Below are positions 34,966 to 46,792 of a DNA stretch of 64,000 nucleotides, in pieces; the stretch's first letter is position 1, and each line of letters opens with the position of its first letter. A program made the translations under genes and the position numbers. The stretch is from contig QANY01003987.1 of assembly GCA_003255025.1 (NCBI GenBank), positions 685,546 to 749,545 of the forward strand, written 5' to 3'. The notes under the pieces were generated by a model, which saw only the letters and a program-made list of their open reading frames with translations, did no database searches and had not been told where the DNA came from. Origin of the DNA: Datisca glomerata (Eukaryota; Streptophyta; Magnoliopsida; Cucurbitales; Datiscaceae).

Positions 34966-34970
34966 GTGAT

Positions 34971-37062
34971 TTATATTAACACACTAAAATATTTAATAAT
35001 AGATAACAGTTTTCTCGTTACATGTATTTTTTTTTCAGTTAATATGTGTACTATGGTTATCAATATCCTTCCGCTCCGGTAGGAACAAATAAAATAGTTT
35101 AGTTCTACCACAAGAACAAAACAGAACAATGATGTAATTTTTTTTTAATATTTTAGTTAAATACAATCTAAAATTGAATATAAATGATTGAGGGACACCT
35201 CTCATTCGTGATTTCGTCCCACACGTCCGGTCCTCCACACAAAAAATGAGACGTGATAAACAATCAGTTATATTTTCCTTTATAAATTTAGTATTTTTAA
35301 ATATTGATACTTAATTAATAATAATTATTTTAGGGAAGAAACCAATTTTAATTTCAAAAAAATAGTTAATATTATTAGCATGTATTCTAATCATTTAGAT
35401 TTTATATTTTGTATATATGAAGAGTTTATTTATCCTTATTTCAAACTTAATATTTTATTTCATTCATTTTAATTAACGTGTATATCTTAATCTCACAAGA
35501 CGACCCGAGTTGGCGGATGAGTCGGAAGGGATGAAAAAATCTCAAAAATTCGTATCACGACCGTTTCGGTTCCACCAGGATCGATATATTTTATGACACA
35601 TTCGTGAAGTTTTGGTCTTGAAGAAAATAAAATATCAAAATCAAGTAGGAACAATTGAAACAAATAATGGTATTTTTATGATGATTTGGGAAAATAAAAG
35701 TTATGTTGAAAAATGTGTAGATGTGTTGTAAAATGGGATAATTATTTGGTAATGTGGATTTTTGTGGGAAAGTGGTGGGGAAAGTAATGTGAGATTGTTA
35801 TTTTACCAGGCTAAATAATTTATCATGACAAATGAAAATACTTGTAACAAACATGAGAAAGTGCTGAAAAATAAATTTACCAAGAATTTTACCACATGAA
35901 AAATCAGAAAAATAGCCCCTTATGGTTAGGTTATGGTGTATGCAAAAGCACAGGTGTGAGCTAAGTTAAGAAATGGGAGAGAATTGCCACAAGAAAATCA
36001 AAAATAGGTTTAGGGTAGTTTTATTGTGTATGTGCACAATAGTGTTATGCAACATGTCGAATTGGACTTATTTTCAGATTACTATGTAATGTCTGGATAA
36101 CTGTGTGAGGAAGATAATGAATAAGGAATTCAAACCACTGTGCATTCTCCCTATTATTTTAAATTGAGAAATTAAAACCATGTAATGGTCCTTTTTGTGT
36201 GTTGGGTGTGTGAATTTAACATGTCCATGTCTTTTGAGGCTTAAGCTAGTAGGTACAAAAGAAAAGAGGAAAAAGATGAACAGTGAATCTAAAAGAGTAT
36301 GTATTTTTTAGAAAACTGTGATTTAAAGAATTGAAACTCCAAAACTGACTGAATAACATCGTGTTTTAGTGCTTGAATTCATGGATTACATGAGTATGTA
36401 TACTAAGTTTGGATTACAACGTTGAAAGACTAGAATTATAGAAGAAAAAAAATGCTTGGAGAGAGTGCCTCTGGACTGCTTGATTTGAAGGTTGCAATTC
36501 ATCTCCTTTTAAGTTTTGCCCTGCCCAAAACCCTTCATGCGTGCCATGGTCAATTGGTTGTCGTTGTCTTGTGCTCTGCGTGATACTGCAAGTATGATTC
36601 TTTGGTGTGGCTACCTCAAAGTGATCAACTTGGCCTATTGATCACCGATTGAGTTTGAGCTTTTTGTGAAATATGGGGTTGGGTTTGTCTGCCATCGGAC
36701 TTTTGAGTATGCGCTTTAGGTTTATGGGTATTCGGCCAGTGTATGATGGGTCTTTTACTTCGGGTCCGTCTCGAATAACCGAATTGTACTCCTTCGAGCT
36801 TGGCTAAGTTTTGGGTATTAATAATTGGCTGAATAAAAGCTTCTTGGTTGGAAGAATCATTATGACGTTGGAAAAGAGGTTACGGCTTTTTTTTGTAATC
36901 ATAGGTGTTTGGACCATTTTTTGCGTCTCATTAATTTTAAACGACTCATGCATCATACATTTAAAAGTTTTTTTAGATGAGTCAGGTAAATTATTGGCAT
37001 TATCACCATACGAATGCATTACAAGGAAATAGGTTTATAACAGCGGTTTTGTTGTAGGGGTT
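34971..37062. other. Non-coding sequence
   Basis: About 2.1 kb with no recognised gene. 36450-36900 is less AT-rich and could be a decayed gene or intron, but no motif was found on either strand. It ends at the 3' LTR of a Gypsy element. Confidence 0.4.
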
Positions 37063-37446
37063 TGTAAAGGAAAATTTTCTCACACTAAAAAATAAGAGTA
37101 GTAAGAGAGAAAATTCTCAAGAATAAGTGTATAATTACTTGGGTTTGTATTGAGTGAATTAATAAATAATTGACCTCTATTTATAGGCTCTTGGTTAGTT
37201 ACAAGATTTAGCTGAATACCCCTAAACCCGAGAAATCAATAGAATACATCTCCTAGATTAAGCTTATCACATCAGACTAAGTTTATCTAATCTAACAATT
37301 GCTCAAATCTGAACTGTCAGATGAGACATTATGGGATCAATGGGTCAGAGGGGTTTTTCCGCTTGGCAATGGTGGCAATCCACTCCTCCCGCTTCCAATT
37401 GGTCATGCTTGCTTATGTGGATTCTCAGACGATTTTTACTTGTACA
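37063..37446 (-). repeat. 3' LTR of the Tat-type element
   Basis: A 384-bp LTR; on the minus strand TGTACAAGTAAAAATCGTC to CCTTTACA. It contains a TATA-like box (CCTATAAATAGAGG on the minus strand). The first roughly 190 bases at its low-coordinate side align with 45999-46186. Confidence 0.85.
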
Positions 37447-37589
37447 TTTGCACTATTACATTTAATTTCACAAAGTGAAATTAATTTACAATATTAAAAT
37501 TTTCTGCCATCATTGCATATCGTTACTCTCCGCTTATATATATATATATATATATCATTTATGATTGTCTCTCTTGTATCATTTAGTCG

Positions 37590-37775
37590 TTTCATCTTCC
37601 CATTCAAAGAATACCTTACACGTGCTATTCTGGAGCAACCATTCATCTTCCCGCTCAGAGAATGCCCTACATGCGTCTTTTCAGAGAAATCCTTCATCTT
37701 CCCGCTCGGAGAATGCCCTACGCACGTCATTTCAGAACAACCCTTCATCTTCCCGCTCAGAGAATACCTTACACA
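37590..37775 (+). repeat. Tandem repeat upstream of the antisense gene, unit about 57 bp
   Basis: Three and a half copies of a unit containing TTCATCTTCCCGCTCAGAGA, ATGCCCTAC and ACGTC..TTTCAGA. A TA microsatellite (37537-37556) lies before it. It ends about 170 bp upstream of the TATA box at 37943 and may belong to the promoter of the antisense gene. Confidence 0.75.
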
Positions 37776-37942
37776 CGCTAGGTGTCATCTCTTTAATTGT
37801 CAACAGTCGCGTCTTTTCATTTCTTATCTCACCGTTCACATCTCCCAAATTGCCAGTTTGAATGGTCACATTTCTATTACCTTCAGTCCTTGATCACCCC
37901 GTTCCCACAACTGTTCTATACTTTCATTTGAAATTTGCTACT

Positions 37943-37950
37943 TATATAAG
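37943..37950 (+). promoter_or_regulatory. TATA box of the antisense gene
   Basis: TATATAAG at 37943-37950, about 100 bp before the first recognisable codons of the antisense gene and followed by a pyrimidine-rich leader-like stretch. Putative. Confidence 0.45.
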
Positions 37951-38040
37951 TTTCCTTCCCCATTTTCTTCCTCCACTTCTTAGTTTTTTGTCTCGTAAGT
38001 TCTCGTTATCATCCTCATTCTTTCTTCTTCTTTTCTTTGA

Positions 38041-40047
38041 TTATGGAGAAGTGGAATATTCTCGTACCCTTAGTAAGAAACTTAGTAGAGTTCAGACTGT
38101 TTATGGTGTTATTGATAATCTTTTCTCCATATGTTTTATGCGCGTTAGGGGGAGTGAATCCATAGGTATTCCATGTAATCCTCCTTACCAAATCACCCTT
38201 AACCCCTATTGTCATAGCCTTAGGTCTTAAGCTTCCATTTTCACCTTTATTTTCCCAATTCTTTCACACACTAGGTTTACACCTTCCCAATTCACTCCCA
38301 GCTCTTATAGGATCCTCCTAGGTGTAGATGCTTTGAATATGAAGTACCATTTTGGTTTAGGGCTAGATGAACTCTTTCAATGCTATATAGTTAAATTCCA
38401 AGTTGACATTTATTACCTTGCCCCTCGTCCGTCTGAAAAGAGAGGGAGTTTAATAACTAGGATTCCAAGAGGAGATAAGGGTTGTGAGAGGGATACTCTA
38501 TTGATCAGTGAGAACTGAGACGGTGATGAGCGCTGGACAATTCTCAAGAAATGTGTAATTTTCATGAAGTTACCGAAGCTTTGGTTCTTTCCTTTGTTTT
38601 CGTTCATTTGCTTATTCCTTCCCTTTATTTTTAACTGATGTGCATTTCTTTTTACTCTCTTCTTCTACAACAAAGAAAAATCCGAAGCCCTATCTGTCCA
38701 AAGAGTCTAAGACAAAGCTTGTTGCTGCCTTCCACATCCGAGCACAAGAAAAGGGATTGGAAAGTACTTCTTGACTTCAACCCTTTTCCCGTATTAGCTC
38801 CCGCTTCTGCTTCAGATCCATCATCATCTTCTACTCCAACTGTTGTTCTGCTTCTAGAACATTCTTCACCAATTCCAACTCCTTCTTTTCATTCAATTTC
38901 TAGCAACTCCAGCTCTAGCTTTTTGGATCATCAAGAATTATTTGATCGAGCTACAGCTGGTATAAGAATGGGTAAAAGAATGTGAAGCGAATTTGTGGGT
39001 CCCATTGAGAAAAGGACTCGTACTGACACCTCTAGCTCTTTCCATTTAGAGCTTCAAGCTACCGCTCCCATTGCCACTGATCTCACTCCCACCGCGTCTG
39101 TTGTACGAATCGAGGCTCCCATGAGCTCTAAGCTACCTCCTTTCGCTCACACTTCAACCTCTGTTGTGCCCGTTGCCATTACATACATTCCTGTTATGGG
39201 AAATGCTTCAGGTTTTAGAGATTCTGCAGTTCCTCCACTTGCTTTGTGGAAGCTTAGGCGGGTTTCTAGTGCTCCCATCCTGGAGACAGTTTTCTTTTTG
39301 AATGATCCAACAACTTCTCATATCATCTTTTGCGGCATTCAGACTTGTTCTAATAATGACATCTTGAGAAGGCTTCCAATTGTTGATCTTATGAGCAGAC
39401 TAAGCCATGACTTAATGCTTGTAAGTTTTTCTTTTTTTTCCTCTTCTTCCCAGAAGTTGTATAATTTTCTTACTCTATTATTCTTCTATCTTTTCCAAGC
39501 TGCCATTCATCACAACGCTCTTCAAGATTTTCATACTCAGTGTGATCAAGCCTCGATTCAACTCCGAAGAGAGCTTTCATTGGTTAACTCCATAAATGCT
39601 CGTCTTCAAGTTGAGAATGAACAGTTTGTGGCCAGCGAGATTGATCTTTAAAAAGCTTTGAAGAAGATGGCACATGATGATGAGGTCACCGCTGTCGAGG
39701 AGAGGATATTAATGGAAGCCCTCAAGACCGTAAAAAATGTCTTGGCTGAATCTTAGTTGGTTAAGGTTGAAGCTGAAAAGGTGAGAGACGTGGCCATTGA
39801 GAGGGCTAGTTCTGATGCCGAGTATCAGGCTTTGTTTGAGCAAGAGGAGCTCATGGTCTATAATGTGGGATATAGGGATGCAATGGCAAATCGTCCTCCC
39901 AAACAAGCCCTTGTTCCAAAAGTTAAAGGCTCTACGGGTGCTTCAACAGAAGATCATCCCGCTCAAGTCTCACCGTCTAACGTAGTTCATGTTCCTGCTT
40001 CTAAGGAGGGTGACCCCGAGGAGGATCATGAAATTTTTTTAGTTTAG
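38041..40047 (+). pseudogene. Antisense additional gene of the Tat element (gypsy-type transposon protein)
   Basis: The plus strand holds a broken gene opposite to gag-pol. Its first part (38041-38640) includes VYGVIDNLFSICFMRVRG, a stop near 38228, then FTPSQFTPSSYRILLGVDAL and ISEN-stop, resembling the N-terminal domain of the plant 'putative gypsy type transposon' proteins encoded antisense in Tat elements. The middle (38700-39420) is Ser/Pro-rich linker. A candidate intron starts GTAAGTTTTT at 39421 and ends near 39499, but its expected CAG acceptor reads CAA or shifts the frame. The end (39500-40047) is a coiled-coil region rich in Glu, Ala and Leu (RRELSLVNSINARLQVENEQ, VEAEKVRDVAIERA). 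At least four stops or shifts. Function of such proteins is unknown. Confidence 0.65.
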
Positions 40048-40269
40048 GCTTTTTTTTCCTTTTGATTTTCTTTCTCATTGTAATGTTGCCTCACAATTAA
40101 TGAAAATGTGTTTTGTTTAGTAATCTTACTTGATTCCTCTCTAAATAGATTTCCTCCTCTGCATTTTCAAACTTTCTCCTTTTCATAGTTCTTTCCCTTC
40201 TTTTCTTCCTCTTCTTTTCTCTTATTTTCAGAACTTCCTTCCTTTTCTGTTTTCTTTAAATGGTGGTGT

Positions 40270-40600
40270 TGCAGACACCATTCCTCATGGACTTAATCTC
40301 TCAGTGAGCTCAATGGCCCGTTTCTGTTTCCTTTAGAAAGTAAAAACTTTCATGGGCATGAGCTCTTGGTGAGCTCATGAGCCCGTTTTCATTTTCTTTA
40401 GAAAGCAAAAGCTTTCATGGACATAAACTCTTGGTGAGCTCAGGAGCTCATTTTCGTTTCTTTTAGAAAGCGAAAGCTTTCGTGGACATAAGCTATTGGT
40501 GAGCTTAGAAGCTCGATTTCATTTTCTTTAGAAAGTGAAATCTTTCATGGATATAAGCTATTGGTGAGCTTATGGGCCCGTTTTTATTTTTGAAAGAGAT
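40270..40600 (-). repeat. Tandem repeat downstream of integrase, unit about 60-70 bp
   Basis: About five copies containing TTGGTGAGCTCATGAGCCCG and AAAGCTTTCATGGACAT, the reverse complement of the repeat at 29655-30030. Position: just 3' of integrase in element orientation, the region known to be hypervariable in Tat elements. Confidence 0.8.
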
Positions 40601-40699
40601 AATGAACACTAGATTTTTATGTAGAAAACACTTAATGGGAAAAAATCACGGATATAAATGTTTTCACTATTAAAAGTGATTACACATAATATTTGCGTA

Positions 40700-41700
40700 A
40701 ATGTAAAGCATTCCAAAGTTTGGGCAAATCACTTCCTTCATTCAACATTAGATAACAAGATCTGTTTCCTCCAGCTACTTCGACTATGAAGGGCCCTTCC
40801 TAATTTGGCCCCAATTTTCCTTCATTTGATTGAAAAATCTTTTTTAACATATATCTTCTGCTTAGAACTGCCGTCCACTGACTCTTTTTTGAAAATACCT
40901 AATCCTTTTTTGTTGTAATTGGTCATCCTTATCAGAGAGGCTTCTCATTTCTCCTCCAGAAAGTTCATATTTTCGGTCATCCGTTCGGCGTTGGTGACTT
41001 TGTTCATTTCTGATTTCACAGTGGGACATCTAATTTCTACTGGTATGACAACTTCCATGCCAAATGTTAAAGCAAACGCCATTTCTCTAGTTGACTCTCT
41101 CGGTGTTGTACGGTACGTCCAAAGAACTGATGGTAATTCTTCAACCCATTTCCCTTTAGCAGTTTCTAGTCATTTTTTTAGATTCTCCAATATCGTTTTA
41201 TTTGACCTTTCTACTTGCCCGTTGCCCTGTGGGTAATAACGAATTGACAATCTATTCTTTATTCAGAGATCATCGCAGAAGCTTTTCACCCGATTTTCAA
41301 TGAATTGAAGCCCATTATCCGATACAAGTACTTTAGAGATCTCGTACATGCACACAATGTTTTTCCATAAGAATTGCGTTACCTCTTCTTCTCGTACTCT
41401 TCTAATGCTTCCGCTTCTATCTACTTTTGTAAAGTAGTTAGTTGCCACTAGTAAGAATCTTTTCTAAGCATGAGCCATTGGTTGTGGGCCAACCACATCA
41501 ACTCCCCATTGCATAAATGACCATGGGCTCAGTAGTGTCTGTAATACTCTGAGAGCCATTTTTAGGACGGGAGAGTATCGTTGGCATTTGTCACCCTTCT
41601 TCGCAAAAGACTTTGCTTCCTCTTGCATTTTTTGCCAGTAGTACCCTTCGTTCAATAACTTGTTGGCTAGAGACCTCCCAATGGAATGATTCCCATATAT
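40700..41700 (-). pseudogene. Gypsy integrase remnant
   Basis: Broken frames on the minus strand give the zinc-finger side (MNEGYYWQKMQEEAKSFAKK then CQRYSP), the core start WGVDVVGPQP with the first catalytic Asp, VLVSDNGLQFIENRVKSFC with the second Asp, and QGNGQVERSNKTIL with the catalytic Glu, followed by WVEELPSVLWTYRTTPR. All three D,D,E residues survive but stops and shifts near 41456, 41263 and elsewhere break the protein. Confidence 0.85.
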
Positions 41701-42190
41701 TACTTTATGTATTTCGGTCGTTATGTATTGGGCTTCTGTTGGGGAAATACATTTGAGGTATGGATCCGAGATTGATCTTCTATACAGCTCCCCTTGATCA
41801 TGGTGTACCTTGCACTTTACTGTTGGAGCTTACGAGCATCCTTTCTGTCAGCTGGGAGCTTCTGATTGAGTAGGTACTGCATTATATTCCTGCTTCAATC
41901 ATTCACATCATTTTCCGTTGTGACTTCCACTTGAATATACATCTTTGCACTCGGTTTACTCAAATACTCCACAGTCACTGTTCTTTAGAACGGAATTTAG
42001 GTTTACGACCCCAAGCTGGCTGATGCATATGTCCTTGAATTTTCTACTCTAGGTATTTATGTAATCTCATGGTCTTTGAACAGCTGAAGCATTTCCTTGG
42101 CACTCTGTAAGTATTTTTCCATCCGACTATCTTTTATGTGGTATTTTCCTGCGATTTGGTTAGCAACTAACATTGAATCACAAAATATTT

Positions 42191-42400
42191 TTACTCAATC
42201 ATGAGGCGCAGTCCAACTAATAGTGCTTCGTATTCTGCTTCATCGTTTGTCGCCTGGAAACAAAATGACAAAGCTTGTTCAAAAGTTTCTCCATATGGAG
42301 TCTGGACTACCACTCCCGCTCCGGCTGCACGATAATTGGACTCCCCATTTACGAATAGAATCCAAGCATCTTCTCCTTTTTCCACCATCATTGGACCATG
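42191..42400 (-). pseudogene. Gypsy RNase H remnant
   Basis: WILFVNGESNYRAAGAGVVV then TNDEAEYEALLVGLRL. The first metal-binding Asp of the usual VDGxS/G motif is Asn here (FVNGES), so the site is already damaged apart from the frame breaks on both sides. Confidence 0.85.
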
Positions 42401-42559
42401 TTTTCTGTCATCGTAAGTAAATTCTCTAATGAAGTCCTCTAGGACTTAAGCTTTTATGGCAGTACGAGGAGCATACCAGATGTTTATGCCCCAAGCTCTA
42501 TTACCCACTTTCAAGTCTCCCAGTTATCTCATAGAAGTGCAGTAAACTCTTATTGGAAA

Positions 42560-43620
42560 CTATGTTACCACATTTATGGTTTGCCCCTGAAAATAGTGTC
42601 GGAGCTTCCTTGCGGCAACCATCAAGGCGATCAATAGCATCTCCATTTTCCCGTATCTAGCTTCCGCGGTTGCAAAGCTTTTACTCATAAAGTAAAGGGG
42701 TTTTTGACACCATTCTTTTGTTCTGACGAATGCTGCACTTACTGCGATTTCTGACACTGCGAGATAAAGAGATAGTTCTTCTCCTGGTAAGGTATTTGAC
42801 AGCAGTAGTGGTGAAGTCAAATACTCTTTGATTTTTTGTAAAGCACCTTCACATTCTTTGTTCCACTGTTGTCTATAATTCTTCTTCAGCTTGCGAAGAA
42901 TGGTCTACACTTGTCTATTGATCTTGACAAAAATCTATTTAAACCTGCTAATTTTCTTTTCAAGCTTCGGATCTCCTTTTTTATTTGTGGTGATTTCATG
43001 TCCATGATTGCTTTTATCTGATCTGAATTGATTTTGATTCCCCTACTATTCACCAGATGTCCCAGAAATTTTCCCGCTGCCACTCTGAAAGTACACTTTT
43101 ATGGATTCAGCTTCATATTGCTTCTTCTCAGGGTAAAGAATGCTTCTTCCAGGTTACGAATGTGATCTTCCCTTCTTTCTACCTTGACAAGCATATCATC
43201 TACATATACTTCTATTGTCTTCCCAATCTACTTCTCAAATACTTTATTAACGAATCTTTGGTATGTTACCCTTGCATTTTTAGACCGAATGACCTTGCAG
43301 TGTAGCAATATATTCCAAAATCAGTAATAAATGATGTTTTTTTCCTGAACTGAATGGAACATTTTCACCTGATTACATCCAGAATAAGCATCCATGAAGC
43401 TTAGGAGCTCGTATCCGGATGTGGCATTTACCATCTGGTCAATTCTTGGCAACGAGTAATTATCCTTTGGGCAGGCTTTATTTAGGTCCATAAAATTCAC
43501 GCAAATTCTCCATTTTCCATTCTTTTTGTTTACCATCACAACGTCTACCAACCACTCCGGGTAACTGACTTCTATGATGAACCATGTTTTGAGCAACTTT
43601 CCCACTTCTTCTTTTATTGC
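42560..43620 (-). pseudogene. Gypsy reverse transcriptase remnant
   Basis: In order on the minus strand: VNKKNGKWRICVNFMDLNKA, CPKDNYSLPRIDQMVNATSG, YELLSFMDAYSGCNQVKM (first catalytic Asp), a break, then KFLGHLVNSRGIKINSDQIK, LAGLNRFLSRSIDKCRPFF and the connection domain with CQKPLYFMSKSFATAEARY. The region of the YVDD motif (near 43200) is shifted and hard to read. Several frameshifts. Confidence 0.85.
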
Positions 43621-44560
43621 CGTTTTCTCTCAAGAGTGAAAGACTGCTTCTTCTGTTTGACAAATTTAATGAAAGGATCAACATTCAGTTTATGAAAAAT
43701 TATCGACTTGTCTATACCTGGCATTTCTGTGGCAGTGGTGGCAAAAATATCAACATTCTTTCTAAAGAACTCGATGAGCTCTCCTTTTTCTACTTCAGGC
43801 AGTCCAACTCTCATTATGGTTACTTTTCCTTTTCCCAGGTATACAGGTTCGGTCTCGCTTCCGGCTTCATACCTCGGGTCGTTCTCGCTTGGTTCATCTA
43901 TATCTAATTGATATTGTTCAGCATTTTCTTCCTCTCTCTTAGGAACAAAGAGATCATTCTTCTTTATAGAAACAAATGCAGACACTGTGCAACATCTGAC
44001 AGATGCTTGATCCTCTATTATTGCCCGTACCCCATCTGGCGACGAATGATTCAATGTCTAGTAGTAGATCGACAGAACATCTCTCAACTTATGAATCCAC
44101 GTTCTTCCCAGGATGTGGTTATAGAATCATCGTGCGTCGATGACCACAAAATCAGTTATGTGGTTAAATAGGCTAGCTCATACCGGAAGTGACAAAATCC
44201 CTTCTAAATAGGTTGTTGATCCATTGGACCCTATGAGTGGCTGTCTTAGGTCGTGTAGCTTCTGGGAGTCTATCGCCAACTCTCAAGCGTTGAACAGTGG
44301 AGTATGTTCATAACACTTTCATCATCAATAAGCAATCTCCGCAACAAACAGTTTCCAATCTGAATGGTTATCACAATAGCGTTATTGTGTCTATCATGTT
44401 CATTGCTTTCTTAAAAAAAATAATCGAAACGCTTCCAACTACTTTCTCTTGGTCATTATTTACTTCGAGGTTGGGCTTTTTGCAGTAGAATTTTCTTTCC
44501 TTCTTGGTTGTCCCTTCTGATTTCGTCATGGCAATGATTGTATCAACTATTCTCAATGGT
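43621..44560 (-). pseudogene. Gypsy protease and PR-RT linker remnant
   Basis: The linker is clear (43614-44054): GKGKVTIMRVGLPEVEKGEL, FFRKNVDIFATTATEMPGID, LNVDPFIKFVKQKKQSF. Upstream the protease is visible as a decayed stretch with RRLLIDDESVMNIL where functional relatives have LVDGGSSADIL, so the D-S/T-G catalytic motif is lost. Confidence 0.7.
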
Positions 44561-44587
44561 TCTTTATCCCTAGGGCCCTATTGCTTC

Positions 44588-45600
44588 TCAGACCTCCTTA
44601 ATTGGTCCCGTCTTAGAAACATACTCCTTCAAATGTCCCTCTTTGATGAGTTTTTCAATGTAGTCCTTTAGTTGGTTGCAATCTCGGGTTTCATGACCAG
44701 CACTCCGATGAAAGTGGCAATATTTATCTTTATCCCTTGGATTTAGCTCCTTTGTGATGAGATGAGGCCGTTTCAATCAAGGTTCATCTTTGATAACTTC
44801 AAGAATTTCATTTACTGGGCTAGTCTTAGTCGTTTCTCGAAGTCATCTTGTTTCTCGTTTGTCTTCTTTTCACAAAATTCAGATCCACGCTTTTTCGTTC
44901 TCGTGCTACCGTAATCCTTGCGATGCACTGGATTCCGTTGCTCAATCAATTTTCAAATGCTCTTCTTTTCTTCCTCTAGGGCCATGTACGTCTGTGCCCG
45001 GAGGAAGGTTTCTGCCATGGTGATGAGCTAATTCTTAGATAGATTTTTGAATAGTTGAGAGTTGAGATCTAGACCTCGCCTGAAAGCCAATCTAGCCACA
45101 TGATCATCACAGTTTTCCACCTTGATCATTTCATCTTTGAAACGGTGTGTATACTCTTGCAATGATTCTCCTTTCTTAATCGTAATTATTATGAGGTGTT
45201 CCGGATCTTCCATCATCATTCGGTAGGTGGAGTACTACTCTAAAAAAACAAAAGACATCCTAATAAAATTATCAATTGAGCAAGGGGGTAAAGAGTGGTA
45301 CCGCTTTAACGCATTTCAGTCCAGACTGGTTGGGAACATTCGACACATCAATTCATCCTCATGCTGATGAAGTGCCATTAATTGCTGGAAGCGGCGAAGG
45401 TGGTCAACAGGATCTGACTTCCCTGCGTAACATTTAAACTTGGAGGCTACAAATTTCTTCAGTACCAGAGCGAATAAGACTTTTGGGCATAGTGTGGAGC
45501 GGGTTAAAGTTTCCAGATCTGCTACTATGCTCGCTCCTAGTTTCTTCATCTCGAGCATTTTCTGCTCCAACATCCTTTCCATTTCTCGCTCCGTGACTGG
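44588..45600 (-). pseudogene. Gypsy gag remnant
   Basis: Three open pieces on the minus strand. 45316-45582 includes KCYAGKSDPVDHLRRFQQLM; 45028-45219 includes KKGESLQEYTHRFKDEM and FRRGL, the typical retrotransposon gag core; 44588-44776 carries a CHFHRSAGHETRDC zinc knuckle followed by NQLKDYIEKLIKEGHLKEY. The knuckle form with His at position 4 of the spacing is usual for Tat/Athila gag. Stops separate the pieces. Confidence 0.85.
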
Positions 45601-45998
45601 CTGGATGGGCCGGTTTTGAGCAGTGATTCCTTTCCCTTTATCACACGAAGTGGCTTCAGAGTTCCCGTGACGGGCGTTATGGCTGGCTACTGGTTTCGAT
45701 TACTACCACGTCTGCTCCATTTACTCTTGGTTCTGATTTTCTGCTTCACGCTCTCGTGCCATAGGATTCTGGCTAACTTCCACTCTCGTTTCCTTAGCTT
45801 CCCGCTGCGGCATGGCGATATGCCCCTGCACGGTCTTACTCATGCCGTGCACTCCCGTTGGCTGTGCGGATTGATACGAGGGATTGGTAGTGGGACTTGG
45901 TCGTTTCCCGCTTCCCGTGTAACATGTGATCTAGTGTGAGGCATCTTCAATTATGTTCTTGAGTAAAAACTCTCAAACTCTCAACGAGAGTACCAAAA
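45601..45998 (-). other. 5' leader and primer-binding site of the Tat-type element
   Basis: On the minus strand the bases after the 5' LTR read TTTGGTACTCTCGTTGAGAG, close to TTTGATGCTTTCATTGAGAG after the LTR at 23284-23828. A TGGTACTC-type primer site is likely. The remainder is leader sequence; an open frame on the plus strand here (45616-45939) is chance. Confidence 0.55.
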
Positions 45999-46186
45999 TG
46001 TAAAAGAAAATTTCCTCACACTCAAAAAATAAGAATAATAAGAGAGAGAGAGAGAGTGAGAGAGTGAATTCTTAAGAACAATTGTAAATCGCTTGAGTTT
46101 GTATTGAATGAATTGCTTTACAACTGACATCTATTTATAGGTTTTTGGTTAGTTACAAGATTTAGTTAAATCCCCCTAAACCCGAT
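45999..46186 (-). repeat. Truncated 5' LTR of the Tat-type element
   Basis: Aligns with 37063-37250 from TGTAAAAGAAAATTTCCTC to CCCCTAAACCCGA; the rest is replaced by Copia sequence. It holds a GA microsatellite (46039-46056) absent from the other LTR. Confidence 0.8.
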
Positions 46187-46200
46187 GACCGATCAATGTA

Positions 46201-46596
46201 CAAGCTAGAGGTGGGTATGAGTATTTTGTCACTTTCATTGACGACTACTCAAGATATGGTTATAGTTACCTAATGCATCGAAAGTCTGAAACTTTTGAAA
46301 AATTTAAAGACTTCAAAGCTGAAGCTGAAAAGCAATTAGGTAAATTATTGAAAATCTTTCAATCCGATCAAGGTGGTGAATACTTAGATTTAGAATTTAA
46401 GGATTATTTGCTGGAGTGTGGAATCTTATCCCAACTCACAACACCTAAAACACCACAGGAAAATGGTGTTGCAGAGAGGAGAAACCAAACTTTATTAGAT
46501 ATGGTTAGGTCGATGTTAAGCTACTCATCATTGTCACTTACATTTTGGGGATATGCACTGCACATGACAACTTACATTTTGAATGTAGTGTCCTAA
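46201..46596 (+). pseudogene. Copia integrase core remnant
   Basis: YFVTFIDDYSRYGYSYLM (first catalytic Asp), KIFQSDQGGEYLDLEF (second Asp) and TPQENGVAERRNQTLLDMVR (catalytic Glu) are intact in one 130-codon stretch that begins mid-domain at the truncation. A stop at 46594 and frame breaks follow in the C-terminal part (GKLDLRSK-like and YSKETRSGYF-like peptides). Confidence 0.9.
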
Positions 46597-46792
46597 GTCT
46601 GTAAGAAAGATACTTTTAGAGTTATGGAATGACTCCAAACCTTGTTTGCATCATTTTCGTATATGGCGGTGTTGAACTCACGTTCTTAGACCCAAGACCG
46701 GAAAGTTAGACTTAAGGTCTAAGGTATGCATATACGTTGGCTATTCTCTAAAGACTAGAAGTGGGTACTTTTATAGTCACAATGATCAAAAT

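Larger units (their letters stand above)
37063..46186 (-). mobile_element. Degenerate Tat-type Gypsy retrotransposon with antisense gene
   Basis: 3' LTR 37063-37446 and a truncated 5' LTR 45999-46186 frame about 8.5 kb. Reading right to left: gag with zinc knuckle, protease, a spacer, RT, RNase H, integrase, a tandem-repeat region (40270-40600), and then on the opposite strand an additional gene remnant (38041-40047). Domain order PR-RT-RH-INT, the CHFHRSAGHETRDC knuckle and the antisense gene between pol and the 3' LTR are traits of the Tat lineage. All coding parts carry stops and frameshifts. The 5' LTR is cut at about 46186 where a Copia element begins, so the target duplication cannot be tested. 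Confidence 0.85.

Noticed and set aside
36450..36900. Possible gene in a less AT-rich stretch
   Set aside because: No frame with a recognisable domain or consistent splice sites on either strand.
42191..45939. Plus-strand open frames across the Gypsy pol region (e.g. 43617-43907, 45616-45939)
   Set aside because: The minus strand carries clear gag, RT, RNase H and integrase motifs at the same places; the plus-strand frames lack any.
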